Of a stretch of 64,000 bases of DNA, positions 33,568 through 42,759 are shown piece by piece. Both the position numbers and the translations under genes were made by a program. This stretch comes from Actinomycetota bacterium (GTDB lineage Bacteria > Actinomycetota > CADDZG01 > JAHWKV01 > JAOPZY01): the NCBI GenBank assembly GCA_035765775.1, contig DASTWV010000021.1, positions 124,001 through 188,000 on the forward strand. Direction: 5' to 3'. The notes under the pieces were generated by a model. The model made no database searches. It had not been told where the DNA came from and saw only the letters and a program-made list of their open reading frames with translations. Within the stretch, counting starts at the first letter, position 1. The number at the start of each line of letters is the position of its first letter.

Positions 33568-36042
33568 CTACTCGGTGCGCAGGGCGTCGGCCGGGTGGAT
33601 CCGGGCGGCGAGGGCCGCCGGGCCCGCGGCGACCAGGTTCGCCAGCACCAGGGTGCCGGGGATGACGAGTATGAGGGTCAGGGCCGGCGTGATCGGGTCC
33701 ACCACCGTCCCGAGCGCCCCGGCGATCAGGTCCCAGCCCAGCCGCCCGGCGGCGATGCCGAGGGGAATCCCCACGATCGACGCGATGAGCGCCAGCGTGG
33801 TTGCCTGCCAGGCCACGGTGCGGCGCACCTGGCTGCGGTCGAAGCCGAACGTCTTCAGCACGGCGAGGTCGCCCCGGCGCCGGCGCACCGAGCTCACCAG
33901 TAGGTGGGTGACCGTGGCGGCCGCCAGGAGGGCGAGAAGGCCAGCCAGCACCAGCGGCAGGTTCTGGACCCGCCCGAAGTTGACCAGGTCGTTGGGCTGC
34001 GGCGGGCGCTGGATGAGGAACTGCGGATCGGCGGCGGTCAGGGCGGACAGGAGCCGCTTCTGGGCCCGGGCGACGTTGGCTCCCGGGCGGTAGGCCACCG
34101 AGATGATGTACGGCCGCCGCAGCTGGTAGCCGTGCGCCACGTCGGCCATCCGCTCCAGCCCCGCCTCGGTGACCACCACTCCGACCCCCAGGCGCCCGAC
34201 GAACTCGCCCGGTGGGAGGACGCTCCGGCCCACCACCTGCAGGCTCACCGGGGGGGCGTTCTGGTTCTCGGCGACGGCCTGGATCGTGTTGCCGATCTTC
34301 AGGTGCAGCTGGTCCATCGTCCGGGTGCCGAGGGCGATTTCACTGTCGCCGGCCGGCGCCCGGCCCGCCACCACGCGCGGGCCGAGGGCCCCCTTCACCG
34401 GGATGAAGGCGATCCCTTGGGTGAGGTAGTGCCCACCGATCTGCACGTCGATGCCGGCGTAGCGGTAGGCGGCCGCCGCCACGTCGGGATCCTTCTGGAG
34501 AACCGGCACGGCGGCCGGGACCCCGTCCGGGCCGTTGTTGTTCAGGATGTCGGTGTCCCAGGTGACGCCGTACAGCCGGGGGCTGCCGAGCAGGTGCGTG
34601 AGGCTGGCGCCCAGGGTCAGCGCTCCGGCCAGGGCGGCCAGTCCGATGGCGGCTCCGGCCAGCGTGGAGCGGACGGGCACCGCCCGGCGGCCCCGCCCGG
34701 GCTCGAGCGCCATCCACACGCCGCAGGTTGCCGCCGGGGAGGCACCACCGGCCGAGAGCCGGGCGACGGCGATCGAGGGCTGGGTCCGGCGCCCGGCGTC
34801 GGCTGCCCGGTTGGGGGCCGTGGCCAGCCACAGCGGCAGCGCCCCGAGGACGGGGCACCCGGCGGCGACCGCCAGAAAGCCCAGCCCCAGCACCGCCCAG
34901 TTCAGGGCGAAGCCGGGCGAGGGCTCGGCGACCCGCGCCAGGCCGATCGGGGTCAGGGGGGAGATCGCCACGGCCAGGAGCACCGCCAGGGCGCCGCCCA
35001 CGACGCCGATGATCGCCAGCCGCAGCAGGCCCAGGGCGAAGCCCTGCCCGCGGGTGAGGCCCATCGAGCGCAGCGTGGGGAAGTCGGCCGCGTCGAAGGC
35101 GGCGGCCCGGGCGAGGATGTGGCCTAGCACCAGCAGGCCCACAACCCCGATCAGCCCGGCGACCACCCAGAGGGCGAGCGCTTCCAGGTGGGTCGAGCGC
35201 TCCACCTCGGCGGCCTGCTCGGACTGCGCGTTCACGGGCACCTGCCGGGTATCCGGGCTCAGGGTCTGCAACTGGTTCTCGGCCCGGTCCGGCGTGGTGC
35301 CCGCAGCCAGGCGGACCAGGTCGATGTCCAGCCCGATCAGGTCGCCGGTGTGGGCCCGGTAGAAGGCCGGGGTGGCGTACATGGCGGCACCCGTGTAGTA
35401 GTTGTTCGGGGTCTGCGGCGGGAACTGTCCCGGTGCCGCCACCACGCCGACGATGGTGAACGTGATGGGGATGGGGTTCGCCTGCTGGTCGGGCTGGTGG
35501 GGGTCACCGTCGAGGCTCCTGTCGGCCAGCACCGTGACCTTGGTGCCCAGCCGGGTGCGGGGGAATGTGAAGTCGACGGCGACCTCGCTCGGGTTCGCCG
35601 GGTCGGGGAACCGGCCGGCCAGCAGCTTGGGGCGGTCCATCCCCGACCCGTACGCCTGGCCGTCGGCGCTGGCGATCACCTCGAGGCTGTCCTGGCCGGC
35701 GGCCGTGAGGGCCGCCGTGGTGGTGTCCGGGTTCGAGCCGTCGAAGCCGACCTCCTCGAAGCCGAACGAGCGCACGTTCTCCGCTTCGGCGACGCCCTTG
35801 GTGGCGGCCACCTGGGCGTGGGTGACCGTGGCCGCATCGGGGTTCGGGATGAAGTCCTCGACGAGGAGGTCGGCGCCCTTGTGGGCCTTGTTGAAGCGGG
35901 CGTAGGCGGTGTCCGTGCGGATGGCGCCCGCCATGCCGGCGAGGGCCGGGCCGGCGAACCCCGCGGCCAGCAGCGCGATGGCGAGCCAACCCCGCCACCG
36001 CGCGCGCCACTCGGCGCCAAACCGGTACCGCACCGCCCCCAC
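33568..36042 (-). CDS. FtsX-like ABC transporter permease (copy 3, inverted paralog)
   Basis: An 824-residue permease closely related to copy 2 (29673-32132) but on the opposite strand. Shared features: N-terminal segment after ARWRGWLAIALLAAG, the GVVAAPGQFPP motif, RLYGVTWDT followed by NNNGPDG, and the coupling sequence RRRRGDLAVLKTFGF. Two FtsX blocks at about 295-430 and 690-815, with two large extracytoplasmic domains. Its own ATPase is not adjacent. Together copies 2 and 3 form an inverted pair around the MBL and PNPOx-like genes. Confidence 0.9.
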   Translation of the reverse strand: MGAVRYRFGAEWRARWRGWLAIALLAAGFAGPALAGMAGAIRTDTAYARFNKAHKGADLLVEDFIPNPDAATVTHAQVAATKGVAEAENVRSFGFEEVGFDGSNPDTTTAALTAAGQDSLEVIASADGQAYGSGMDRPKLLAGRFPDPANPSEVAVDFTFPRTRLGTKVTVLADRSLDGDPHQPDQQANPIPITFTIVGVVAAPGQFPPQTPNNYYTGAAMYATPAFYRAHTGDLIGLDIDLVRLAAGTTPDRAENQLQTLSPDTRQVPVNAQSEQAAEVERSTHLEALALWVVAGLIGVVGLLVLGHILARAAAFDAADFPTLRSMGLTRGQGFALGLLRLAIIGVVGGALAVLLAVAISPLTPIGLARVAEPSPGFALNWAVLGLGFLAVAAGCPVLGALPLWLATAPNRAADAGRRTQPSIAVARLSAGGASPAATCGVWMALEPGRGRRAVPVRSTLAGAAIGLAALAGALTLGASLTHLLGSPRLYGVTWDTDILNNNGPDGVPAAVPVLQKDPDVAAAAYRYAGIDVQIGGHYLTQGIAFIPVKGALGPRVVAGRAPAGDSEIALGTRTMDQLHLKIGNTIQAVAENQNAPPVSLQVVGRSVLPPGEFVGRLGVGVVVTEAGLERMADVAHGYQLRRPYIISVAYRPGANVARAQKRLLSALTAADPQFLIQRPPQPNDLVNFGRVQNLPLVLAGLLALLAAATVTHLLVSSVRRRRGDLAVLKTFGFDRSQVRRTVAWQATTLALIASIVGIPLGIAAGRLGWDLIAGALGTVVDPITPALTLILVIPGTLVLANLVAAGPAALAARIHPADALRTE

Positions 36043-36083
36043 GTCCGCAAGTGTGGCATCCCGCAGGTGCGGCGCACAGGGGG

Positions 36084-36104
36084 CCAGCCCCCGTTTTGGG
36101 CTGG
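36084..36104. terminator. Terminator-like hairpin
   Basis: CCAGCCC and GGGCTGG form a 7-bp stem with the loop CCGTTTT. It lies upstream of permease copy 3 and downstream of copy 4 on the minus strand, next to a family B repeat. Confidence 0.45.
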
Positions 36105-36149
36105 GGGCCGCCCCTCCGTTCGGGCTCGCGTTTGCGCAGGGTGGGCGGC

Positions 36150-36198
36150 TTTCCTGCGAATCTCGCCGCCATTTTGGCGGTCAAGCTCGCACGAACGA
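36150..36198. repeat. 49-bp nested palindromic repeat, family B copy 2
   Basis: Matches 5811-5860 and 41626-41675: outer arms TTTCCTGCGAA / CTCGCACGAA, inner CCGCCA / TGGCGG with TTT between. The outer arms are less perfect here than in copy 1. Intergenic, 33 bases after the end of permease copy 4. Confidence 0.8.
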
Positions 36199-36231
36199 CC
36201 CCTTCGCCCCGCCGCTGGGCCCGGCCGGCCC

Positions 36232-38772
36232 CTACTCGGCCGTGATCGCTCCCAGGAGCGGCATGCGGGCAGCCCGGCGGGCGGGGCGGATGGCGGCCAG
36301 GAGCCCGGCGACGGCGCCCAGGGCCAGGATGACGACCAACTGCGGCACCGGGACCGACAACTTCGTGAGGCCGTCGGACTGGCCCGCTGCCTCGGCCAGG
36401 GCGAGGCCGAGCACGAGGCCGAGGCCCACCCCGCCGATCGCCCCGAACAGGGAGATGACCACCGACTCCAAGCGGATCATCGTGCGCAGTTGGCGTCGGG
36501 TCTGGCCGACTGCCCGCAGCAGGCCGATCTCCCGGGTGCGCTCGTGGACCGCCAGCGACAGCGTGTTGGCGATGCCCAGCACGGCGATCACGATCGCCAG
36601 GGCCAAGAGGACGTAGACGATGCCGAGGACGACGTTGATGGCCGAGCCCGCCTGGGCGAGGTACGTCGCCCGGTCCTCAACCGACGGTTTGCCGAAGGGC
36701 GCCGCCGCCTTCTTGACCGCCGCCAGTTGCGGGCCGGCCGGCGCCCCCGGCGGCAGGGTGACGTAGATCTCGGCGTCCAGGCTCTGCAGGGCGTGCGGTG
36801 CCCACAGCGCCTGGGGGAGGAGGTAGTCGCCGGTGAGCACCCGGGAGCCGTACAGCGCCCCTACCGTGAGCGCCTGGCGGGTCCCGTCGGGGAGCACCGC
36901 CGTGACCGTGCTGCCCAGGTGCCATCCCCGCTTGGTGGCCTCGGCCTGCGACACCGCCAGCTGGTCCGGCTGCAGCTTCGCCAGCGAGCCCGCGGCCGGA
37001 GCCAGGTCCAGGACGGCCGGGAGGGTGGCGGGGTCGATGACGCTGACCTGCTCGGCCCGCCCACCGATCAGCGCCTGGCCCTCGCCGATCCCCGACACCG
37101 TACCGATGCCGGGGAGGGCGGCGATCGCGCCCACCAACTGGGGGGCGACGCCGCCTGGGCCGAAGCCATCGGCCACCACGGCGATGTCGCCCTTGAAGGC
37201 ATCGCTCACGCCCGCGGTGCCGGCGGCCGAGATCGACCGGGCGAACACCGTGAACAGCGACACGACGGCCACCCCCACCATGAGCGCGGTGGCGGCGGCC
37301 GCCGTCCGGCGCGGGTTGCGCCGGGCGTTCTCCCGGGCGAGGGCGCCCGGCATGCCGCGCAGCGACTCGAACGGGGTGCCGATCCAACCGGCCACGCTCC
37401 GAGCTGCCACCGGGCCCAGCACGACCACTGCCACCGTGGCCAGCAGCGAGCCCAGACCCACCCAGCGCAGGCCGTTGGCCGCGGTGGTGACGCCCACCGC
37501 CAGGAGGATCGCCCCCAGAACGCCCGCCCCGGCGCCGAGGATCAGCCGGCGGCGCAGCGAGGGCGGAGCCTCCACCGCGGCCCCCCGGAGGGCGGCCAGG
37601 GGCGGCACCCGGGACGCCCGCAGGGCGGGGAACAGGCCGGCGCCCACAGTGACCCCGATGCCGACCACGAGGGCGGCGATCACCGTCGTCGGCGAGATGA
37701 CGAGTCCACCGGCCGGGAGGGCGAAACCGAAGCTGTCGAAGACGCCTTTCAGCAGGCCGGCGATGGCCAGACCGCACGCCAGCCCCAGCCCGCTGGCGGC
37801 GATCCCGAGCGCCAGGGCCTCGGCCAGCACGGCGAGGAGGAGCTGGCGCCGGGTGCCGCCCAGCGAGCGGAGCAGAGCCTGCTCCCGGGAGCGCTGGGCC
37901 ATGAGGATCGAGAAGGTGTTCACGATGGAGAACGTGGCCACCAGCAGGGCGATGGCGGCGAAGATCACCAGGAGCGCCCGCAGGGCGGAGAGGAAGCCGC
38001 CGGTCAGGTCGGCGATGGTCTGCTGGGTGACCACAGCCCCGGTCAGGGCCTGGACGTTGGCGGGTAGCACTCGGGCGATGCGGGCGGCCAGCTCCGGCTG
38101 GGTGACGCCAGAGGCGGCCCGGACCAGGATGCTGGACACCGAGCCCGGGCGTCCGGTCACGTAGGCCTGCGCCCCCGGCAGGCTGAAGCCCACGTAGGTC
38201 GCTTGGCCGAAGCCGTTGGCGTCGCCGAAGGTGACGATGCCCACGATGCGTACCTGGATGGCAGCCGGCGTTTCGACCGTGATCTCCTGTCCGAGCTGCA
38301 GGTGGCCGCTGAGGGCGGCGCCCTTGTTGATGACCACCTCGTTGGCGCCGGCGGGGGCCCGGCCCTCGACCAGGCGGTAGGGCGTGAGAGCGGGGTCGGA
38401 GATCCAGGCGCCGGCGGTGCGGGGCGGGCCGAGGCCGCCCACCGCGTTGCCGTCCGAGCCGATGATCTGCCCGGAGCCGGTGATCGAGGGCTGGGCGTCG
38501 GCCACGCCGGGCACCTTGGCGATCGCGGCCACCAGCGACTGGGGGATGAGCGGCCGGGAGGCATCCAGGCCGGTACCCACCGCGGCGGGAGCGCGGACGA
38601 CGACGTCGGTCCCGGCGCTGGCCTGGGTGAAGAGCTGGTTGAAGTTGGCGCTCAGGGTGTCGCCCAGGGCGAGCGCCCCGGCGAGGAACCCGACCCCGAG
38701 GACGACGGCGGCCAGCATGCCGATGAGGCGGCGCTTGCGGGCCCACAGCCCGGTGAGGATGACGGACAGCAT
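36232..38772 (-). CDS. FtsX-like ABC transporter permease (copy 4)
   Basis: An 846-residue permease of a different subgroup from copies 1-3. N-terminal segment about 15-38 (LIGMLAAVVLGVGFLAGALALG), extracytoplasmic domain, FtsX block about 265-400, a segment near 425-475, second domain, and a C-terminal FtsX block at about 725-840. Coupling sequences are RSREQALLRSLGG and RTREIGLLRAVGQ. It follows the LolD-like ATPase gene by 36 bases in the same direction, a standard ATPase-permease pair. Probably a lipid or peptide exporter/efflux complex controlled by the divergent two-component genes. Confidence 0.93.
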   Translation of the reverse strand: MLSVILTGLWARKRRLIGMLAAVVLGVGFLAGALALGDTLSANFNQLFTQASAGTDVVVRAPAAVGTGLDASRPLIPQSLVAAIAKVPGVADAQPSITGSGQIIGSDGNAVGGLGPPRTAGAWISDPALTPYRLVEGRAPAGANEVVINKGAALSGHLQLGQEITVETPAAIQVRIVGIVTFGDANGFGQATYVGFSLPGAQAYVTGRPGSVSSILVRAASGVTQPELAARIARVLPANVQALTGAVVTQQTIADLTGGFLSALRALLVIFAAIALLVATFSIVNTFSILMAQRSREQALLRSLGGTRRQLLLAVLAEALALGIAASGLGLACGLAIAGLLKGVFDSFGFALPAGGLVISPTTVIAALVVGIGVTVGAGLFPALRASRVPPLAALRGAAVEAPPSLRRRLILGAGAGVLGAILLAVGVTTAANGLRWVGLGSLLATVAVVVLGPVAARSVAGWIGTPFESLRGMPGALARENARRNPRRTAAAATALMVGVAVVSLFTVFARSISAAGTAGVSDAFKGDIAVVADGFGPGGVAPQLVGAIAALPGIGTVSGIGEGQALIGGRAEQVSVIDPATLPAVLDLAPAAGSLAKLQPDQLAVSQAEATKRGWHLGSTVTAVLPDGTRQALTVGALYGSRVLTGDYLLPQALWAPHALQSLDAEIYVTLPPGAPAGPQLAAVKKAAAPFGKPSVEDRATYLAQAGSAINVVLGIVYVLLALAIVIAVLGIANTLSLAVHERTREIGLLRAVGQTRRQLRTMIRLESVVISLFGAIGGVGLGLVLGLALAEAAGQSDGLTKLSVPVPQLVVILALGAVAGLLAAIRPARRAARMPLLGAITAE

Positions 38773-38808
38773 TGGCGGGTCTCCTTTGGTGGCGGGTACC
38801 AGGCCTGG

Positions 38809-39549
38809 CTAGGCGCCCAGGGCCTTCAGGCGGTCGAGGACGGCGCCCTCGGTGGGTTCGGGGAGCGTCCCGACGATGCGGCCGTCGGACAGGAACACCA
38901 CGGCGTCGGCCACGGCGGCAGCCCGGGGGTCGTGGGTGACCATGACGATGGTCTGGCCCAGGCGGTCCACCGCCCCCCGCAGGTGGAGGAGCAGCTCGGC
39001 CCCGGTGCGGGAGTCCAGGTTGCCGGTGGGCTCGTCGGCGAAGATCAGCTCGGGCCGGGTGACCAGCGCCCGGGCGACGGCCACCCGCTGCTGCTGGCCG
39101 CCGGAGAGCTCGGACGGGCGGTGGCGCAGGCGGTCCTCGAGGTGGAGCTGGCGGGCGACCTCGTCCACCCACGCCGGGTCGGCGCGGGTGCCTGCCAGTC
39201 GGAGCGGGAGGGTGATGTTCTCAGCTGCGGTCAGGGTGGGCAGCAGGTTGAAGGACTGGAAGATGAAGCCGAGGCGGGTGCGCCGCAGGACGGTGAGCTC
39301 GGTGTCGGACAGGGTGCCGAGGTCCACCTCGCCCAGGAAGACCTGCCCGTCGGTGAGCTGGTCGAGGCCGGCCAGGCAGTGCATCAGCGTGGACTTGCCC
39401 GATCCCGAGGGCCCCATGATGGCGGTGAAGCGGGCAGCGGGGATGTCGACGGTCACCGCGTCGAGGGCGACGACCGCGGTGGGCCCGGTGCCGTAGACCT
39501 TGGTGGCGGCGACCGCCCGGGCGGCGGTGCGGAGCATGGTTCGTTGCAT
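38809..39549 (-). CDS. ABC transporter ATP-binding protein, LolD/MacB type
   Basis: A 246-residue ATPase. Walker [11 protein letters not shown]-loop [11 protein letters not shown], signature [15 protein letters not shown], Walker [14 protein letters not shown]-loop VTHDPRAA. The ATG at 39549 is preceded by AGGAGG, so it is preferred to the internal Met at residue 5. Pairs with permease copy 4 downstream and is divergent from a kinase/regulator pair, the usual arrangement of antimicrobial-peptide-responsive exporters. Confidence 0.94.
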   Translation of the reverse strand: MQRTMLRTAARAVAATKVYGTGPTAVVALDAVTVDIPAARFTAIMGPSGSGKSTLMHCLAGLDQLTDGQVFLGEVDLGTLSDTELTVLRRTRLGFIFQSFNLLPTLTAAENITLPLRLAGTRADPAWVDEVARQLHLEDRLRHRPSELSGGQQQRVAVARALVTRPELIFADEPTGNLDSRTGAELLLHLRGAVDRLGQTIVMVTHDPRAAAVADAVVFLSDGRIVGTLPEPTEGAVLDRLKALGA

Positions 39550-39764
39550 GGCAAGCCTCCTAGGGCCGGGTGAACCTGCGCGATGGGCAGGGTCACCATG
39601 CTGGGCGCCGGGGGCTCCCGAGTCGTCAGCCGGTGGGCCCTTTCGGTGTCCTCCCGGCCGCCCGTTCCGGGCCGGCCGCGTACCACGCCGGGAGTAGGCC
39701 GGGGTCGTCCAGGGTCATACCTCCGGCCGATGACGCCGAGCGCGCGGTGGCCTACGCTCGCGGG

Positions 39765-40940
39765 ATGAGCACGGCGTCGTCGTGGCGGCCACGGCTGGGG
39801 GATGTGGCCCTGGCCGCCCTCCTGGCCGGGGTCATGGAGGCCGGCAGCTTCGGGACGTCGCACCACCTCCACGCCCATCGCCCGATGGACGCCGCCGGCG
39901 GCCTGCTCATCCTGGCGATCGCCGGGGCGCTGGCGTTCCGGCGCCGCCAGCCGGCGATCGTCCTCGGGGCAGTCTCCGGCCTGCTGCTCGTGTACTTCCT
40001 CATCGGCTACGGCCCCGGGCCGGTATGGCTTGCCCTCCTGGTGGCGTATGCCACCGCCGTCGTCCACGGCCAGCGCCTGGCGGCGGGGATCGCCGCGGTC
40101 GTGGGTTTCTCGGTCTTTCCCTGGCTGGACGACTGGCTGGGGCGGGGGCCGGCGCCCAATGCGCTAGGCCTGACGTTGCTGGCGGCCGGGCTGTTGGTGC
40201 TCTTCGGGGCGGCCGAGGCGGTGCGCGCCCGGCGTGCCCGGCGTGACGAGGAGCGCCGCCGGCGTGAGGAGGAGGCCGCCCGGACGGCCACGGAGGAGCG
40301 GCTGCGCATCGCACGCGACCTGCACGACGTGCTGGCCCACAACATCTCGCTGATCAGCGTCCAGGCCGGGGTCGCGCTCCACGTCAACGGCGAGCTGCCC
40401 GACCAGGCCCGCTCGGCGCTCACCGCCATCCGGGCGGCCAGCAAGGAGGCGCTCGGCGAGCTGCGCTCGGCGCTGGACGCCCTGCGCCAGACCGGCGACG
40501 CCGCCCCCCACAGGCCATCGCCCGGGCTCGCCCAGCTCGACGACCTGGTGGCCGGTGCCCGGGCTGCCGGGCTGCACGTGGCGGTGTCGGTGGAGGGGGT
40601 CGGGGGGCCGGTTCCGGTGCCGGTTCCGGTGCCGGTCGATGTCGCCGCCTACCGGATCGTGCAGGAGGCGCTCACCAACGTCATCCGCCACGCCGGTGCG
40701 GGTTCGGCCGAGGTAACCATCCGGCGGACCGGCGCGGCCCTGGTGCTCACCGTCGAGGACGACGGGCACGGCTCCGGGGCCGGGACCCTACCGTCCCCGG
40801 GCAGCGGCATCCTGGGTATGCGGGAGCGGGCGGCTGCACTCGGGGGGACCCTTAACGCCGGCCCCCGGCCGGGCGGCGGGTTCCGGGTGCACGCCGAGTT
40901 GCCGGCGGGGGCTCCGGTGGCCGCGGAGCCCGGGCAGTGA
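39765..40940 (+). CDS. Sensor histidine kinase, NarL-partner (DesK-like)
   Basis: A 391-residue kinase. Four to five membrane segments occupy residues about 14-155, followed by an Arg/Glu-rich coiled linker (ARRDEERRRREEEAARTATEE). The HisKA_3 motif is RIARDLHDVLAHNISLI with the phospho-His, and the ATPase domain has IVQEALTNVIRHAG, VEDDGHGSG and GSGILGMRERAAALGG. There is no separate sensor domain, as in intramembrane-sensing kinases. A VPVPVPVPV run precedes the ATPase N box. Its stop overlaps the regulator start (GTGA). The ATG at 39765 follows a 215-base divergent promoter region. Confidence 0.92.
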   Translation: MSTASSWRPRLGDVALAALLAGVMEAGSFGTSHHLHAHRPMDAAGGLLILAIAGALAFRRRQPAIVLGAVSGLLLVYFLIGYGPGPVWLALLVAYATAVVHGQRLAAGIAAVVGFSVFPWLDDWLGRGPAPNALGLTLLAAGLLVLFGAAEAVRARRARRDEERRRREEEAARTATEERLRIARDLHDVLAHNISLISVQAGVALHVNGELPDQARSALTAIRAASKEALGELRSALDALRQTGDAAPHRPSPGLAQLDDLVAGARAAGLHVAVSVEGVGGPVPVPVPVPVDVAAYRIVQEALTNVIRHAGAGSAEVTIRRTGAALVLTVEDDGHGSGAGTLPSPGSGILGMRERAAALGGTLNAGPRPGGGFRVHAELPAGAPVAAEPGQ

Positions 40941-41599
40941 TCACGGTGGTCCTCGCCGACGACCAGGCCCTGGTGCGGGCCGGGTTCCGGGCGCTGCTGG
41001 AGTCCGAGGACGGCGTCTCGGTCGTGGGCGAGGCAGCCACCGGCTCCGAGGCGGTCAGCCAGGCGCGTCGCCTGCGACCTGATGTCGTCCTGATGGACAT
41101 CCGCATGCCGGGCACCGATGGCCTCGAAGCCACCCGGGCCATCGCGAGCGATCCCGGGCTGAGCGGCGTGAAGGTGGTGGTGCTCACCACCTTCCAACTC
41201 GACGAGTACGTCTTCGAAGCCCTCCGCTCGGGCGCCAGCGGCTTCCTGGTGAAGGACATCGAGCCCGCCGACCTCGTGCGCGGGGTGCGGGCGGTGGCCG
41301 GTGGGGAGGCGCTGCTGGCCCCCAGTGTCACCCGCCGGCTCATCGAGGAGTTCGTGGCGAAGTCCCGCCCGCCGGCCCCCCTCCCCGAGCTGCGGCTGCT
41401 CACCGAGCGGGAGCGGGAGGTGGTGGCCCTGGTGGCCGAAGGGCTCTCCAACGCCGAGATCGGCGAGCGCCTGTTCGTGAGCGTCGCCACCGCCAAGACC
41501 CACGTGAGCCGGGCGATGACGAAGCTCCAGGCCCGGGACCGGGCGCAGCTGGTGGTGAAGGCCTACGAGTCCGGCCTGGTGCGCCCGGGCTGGGCGTGA
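40937..41599 (+). CDS. NarL/LuxR-family response regulator
   Basis: A 220-residue regulator. Receiver with DD, phosphoacceptor in VLMDIRMPGTDG and Lys in GFLVKDIEP; HTH domain about 152-215 with LTEREREVVALVAEGLSNAEI, then VSVATAKTHVSRAMTKLQ. It starts at GTG overlapping the kinase stop, so the two are coupled. Likely controls the divergent ATPase-permease operon 38772-39549. Confidence 0.94.
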   Translation: MITVVLADDQALVRAGFRALLESEDGVSVVGEAATGSEAVSQARRLRPDVVLMDIRMPGTDGLEATRAIASDPGLSGVKVVVLTTFQLDEYVFEALRSGASGFLVKDIEPADLVRGVRAVAGGEALLAPSVTRRLIEEFVAKSRPPAPLPELRLLTEREREVVALVAEGLSNAEIGERLFVSVATAKTHVSRAMTKLQARDRAQLVVKAYESGLVRPGWA

Positions 41600-41600
41600 G

Positions 41601-41628
41601 GCCCCCGCCTGGGCCGGGTGGGGGCTTT
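41601..41628 (+). terminator. Rho-independent-type terminator
   Basis: GCCCCCGCC pairs with GGTGGGGGC (one G-T pair), followed by TTT. It begins 1 base after the response-regulator stop and runs into a family B repeat. Confidence 0.65.
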
Positions 41629-41675
41629 CATGCGAGTCTCGCCGCCATTTTGGCGGTCAGGCTCGCACGAAACGA
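41626..41675. repeat. 50-bp nested palindromic repeat, family B copy 3
   Basis: Outer arms TTTCATGCGAG and CTCGCACGAAA (with two compensating-like changes against copy 1), inner CCGCCA / TGGCGG. It sits between convergent genes, directly after a terminator. Confidence 0.8.
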
Positions 41676-41710
41676 CTCTCCGCCCCGCCCGGGCCGCCCG
41701 GGGCCACCTG

Positions 41711-42649
41711 CTACATCCCCAGAGCTTCCCGGATCTGGGCGACGACCTTGTCCGGGTGGTTGACGAGGTCGTCCCAGGTGACATGCAGCACCCTCCAGCC
41801 CAGCAGCATCAGTTGGTTGCTGCGAGCGAGGTCGTACCTCCATTTCTTCCGGCCCCAGTGCCAGGTGAAGCCATCGAACTCGATCGCCAGCTTGATGCTG
41901 GGGTAGGAAAAATCGATCCGGTAGGTCTTGCCGCCGATCTTCACCTCGAACTGGCGGACGGGTGGCGGGAGGCCGGCGGAGACGATGAGGCGCTCGAGGA
42001 ACACCTCGGGCGCGCTGCCGGCGACCGCCGCCCCTGGGTCGCGTGAGTGCACCAGTTGAGCCAGCGCCTGTACCGCCGGCCGGCCCCGCAGCCCGGACTG
42101 GTCAAGCCGGCGGCGCAGGAGTTCGAATCGCTCGTCGTCGCGGCGCAGCGCGTCCTCGAACGCCACCGCAAGCTGTGCGGGCGCCAGCACTGAACCCAGG
42201 TCGAAGAGCGTCCGCACGATGCCAGTGACGTTGAAGGGGTGCAGCAGCCCGTGCTCCCAGCGCCTCAGGTTGCCGCTGCGGTGCAGCGTGATGCCCTCCG
42301 GAGCCACGCTGCGCCGGCTCGTGATGGCCACCACGCCCTGCGGGACCCCATCGAGGCCGAACAGGGCTCCGGCAGACTCATGCGAGATCACCGTCCCGGG
42401 GCCACCCCAGAGCTGTGCGGCCAACAGATCGCCCTCCCAGGTGGGCGCTGTGCCGGCCATCCGGTACACGTTCGGGTAGGCCAGCTGCCATGCACCCGAC
42501 TTCAGCCGGTAGGCGATGGCGTCGGGCTTGATGCCGATCGCCGATACTTGTTTGCGGCTCATAAGTCCTTGTTGACGGGCCGCTAGCTGCCTGAGGGCGT
42601 CCTCTCTTTCCCTCTTGGTGCTTTCGCTGCCGTCTGCATCGTCGTCCAT
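41711..42649 (-). CDS. DUF559 endonuclease-like protein with N-terminal AbiEi-type winged helix
   Basis: A 312-residue protein common in actinobacteria. Residues about 15-75 (LAARQQGLMSRKQVSAIGI ... LAYPNVYRMAGTAP, in two helices and wing) match the AbiEi antitoxin N-terminal domain. The C-terminal about 100 residues form a Vsr/DUF559-like fold with YRIDFSYPSIKLAIEFDG and HWGRKKWRYDLARSNQL, then GWRVLHVTWDDL; the Asp-Glu pair resembles a PD-(D/E)XK core. The start at 42649 (MDDDADG) is chosen because the longer frame runs into the GntR promoter. No AbiEii partner is seen, so it is not a toxin-antitoxin pair here. Activity is unproven. Confidence 0.75.
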   Translation of the reverse strand: MDDDADGSESTKREREDALRQLAARQQGLMSRKQVSAIGIKPDAIAYRLKSGAWQLAYPNVYRMAGTAPTWEGDLLAAQLWGGPGTVISHESAGALFGLDGVPQGVVAITSRRSVAPEGITLHRSGNLRRWEHGLLHPFNVTGIVRTLFDLGSVLAPAQLAVAFEDALRRDDERFELLRRRLDQSGLRGRPAVQALAQLVHSRDPGAAVAGSAPEVFLERLIVSAGLPPPVRQFEVKIGGKTYRIDFSYPSIKLAIEFDGFTWHWGRKKWRYDLARSNQLMLLGWRVLHVTWDDLVNHPDKVVAQIREALGM

Positions 42650-42739
42650 CGGCAGAAGCGTACTGAGAGGGTATGACAGTCCGGCGCTACCCGGGGCGCT
42701 ACCCGGGGACTTGACGGCCCCGCTCTTCCGTGCCACCAT

Positions 42740-42759
42740 TTATCTATGGTGATAGATAA
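42740..42759. promoter_or_regulatory. Palindromic operator overlapping the GntR start codon
   Basis: TTATCTA and TAGATAA are perfect inverted arms around TGGTGA. This AT-rich palindrome is conspicuous in the GC-rich surroundings and contains the ATG at 42746. No Shine-Dalgarno precedes, so the transcript may be leaderless and repressor binding would block initiation directly. Probable autoregulatory site of the YtrA-like repressor. Confidence 0.65.

Noticed and set aside
41711-42649. AbiE toxin-antitoxin system
   Set aside because: Only the AbiEi-like N-terminal domain is present, fused to a DUF559 domain; no AbiEii nucleotidyltransferase is adjacent.
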